The notes beneath the pieces are model-generated. The model searched no databases, was not told the origin of the DNA, and was given only the letters and a program-made list of their open reading frames with translations. A stretch of DNA of 64,000 nucleotides from Oncomelania hupensis (taxonomy: Eukaryota > Mollusca > Gastropoda > Littorinimorpha > Pomatiopsidae): NCBI GenBank assembly GCA_036898135.1, contig CM072523.1, forward strand, positions 26,455,462-26,519,461, read 5' to 3'. The first letter of the stretch is position 1. Each line of letters begins with the position of its first letter. A program made the translations under genes and the position numbers. Below, in pieces: positions 63,942 through 64,000 of this stretch.

Positions 63942-64000
63942 AGAGAGAGATAGAGAGAGTGAGACTCCATCGCTTGATTTAATTATCTTCGTCATCACTT

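Overview
This is eukaryotic nuclear DNA from an animal. Coding sequence is split into short exons with GT-AG introns, intergenic DNA is AT-rich, and the window is full of retrotransposons, tRNA-derived SINEs, DNA transposons and long microsatellites. The repeat mix (an RTE-like LINE, SINEs with a conserved central domain, a CR1/L2-like LINE tail) and the protein sequences fit a lophotrochozoan, most likely a mollusc. That placement is inference. A run of exactly 500 N (37796-38295) is a scaffold join, so the window is two contigs.

Layout. 1-5074 is the downstream flank of a complete eight-exon Rab6 gene on the minus strand (CDS 5075-11191, 209 aa). About 1.8 kb away, head to head, an ankyrin-repeat/SOCS-box (ASB) gene runs on the plus strand (CDS 12965-31451, six exons, 448 aa); its first intron uses a GC donor. 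Its second intron carries a complete, very young 9.3 kb Ty3/gypsy-like LTR retrotransposon in antisense (15877-25185) with 2,021-bp LTRs, a GTGCC target duplication and one intact 1575-aa Gag-Pol ORF. In that ORF integrase lies before reverse transcriptase, the reverse of the usual Ty3/gypsy order. 31452-37795 holds mostly copies of a 701-bp retroposon family, one nested in another. Past the gap, the first four coding exons of a gamma-tubulin complex component 3 gene (TUBGCP3, residues 1-110) lie on the minus strand (39271-42830); the remaining exons are missing. 43000-47193 is microsatellite-rich and leads to a probable first coding exon of an unidentified plus-strand gene (47194-47262). 47263-64000 is repeats: SINEs, long GATA/AAT/AGT arrays, retroposons, truncated LINEs, a 5'-inverted (twin-primed) LINE (56872-59064) and a full-length 3.3 kb LINE (60431-63769) with an intact endonuclease-reverse transcriptase ORF, inserted into an older retroposon.

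The host genes are housekeeping types: Golgi vesicle traffic (Rab6), a Cullin5 E3 substrate adaptor (ASB) and microtubule nucleation (TUBGCP3). They show no operon-like relation. The most unusual content is in the mobile elements: the integrase-first LTR element, and a LINE-mobilised retroposon family with two alternative start motifs. I see no CRISPR array, no bacterial gene and no genuine tRNA or rRNA gene.
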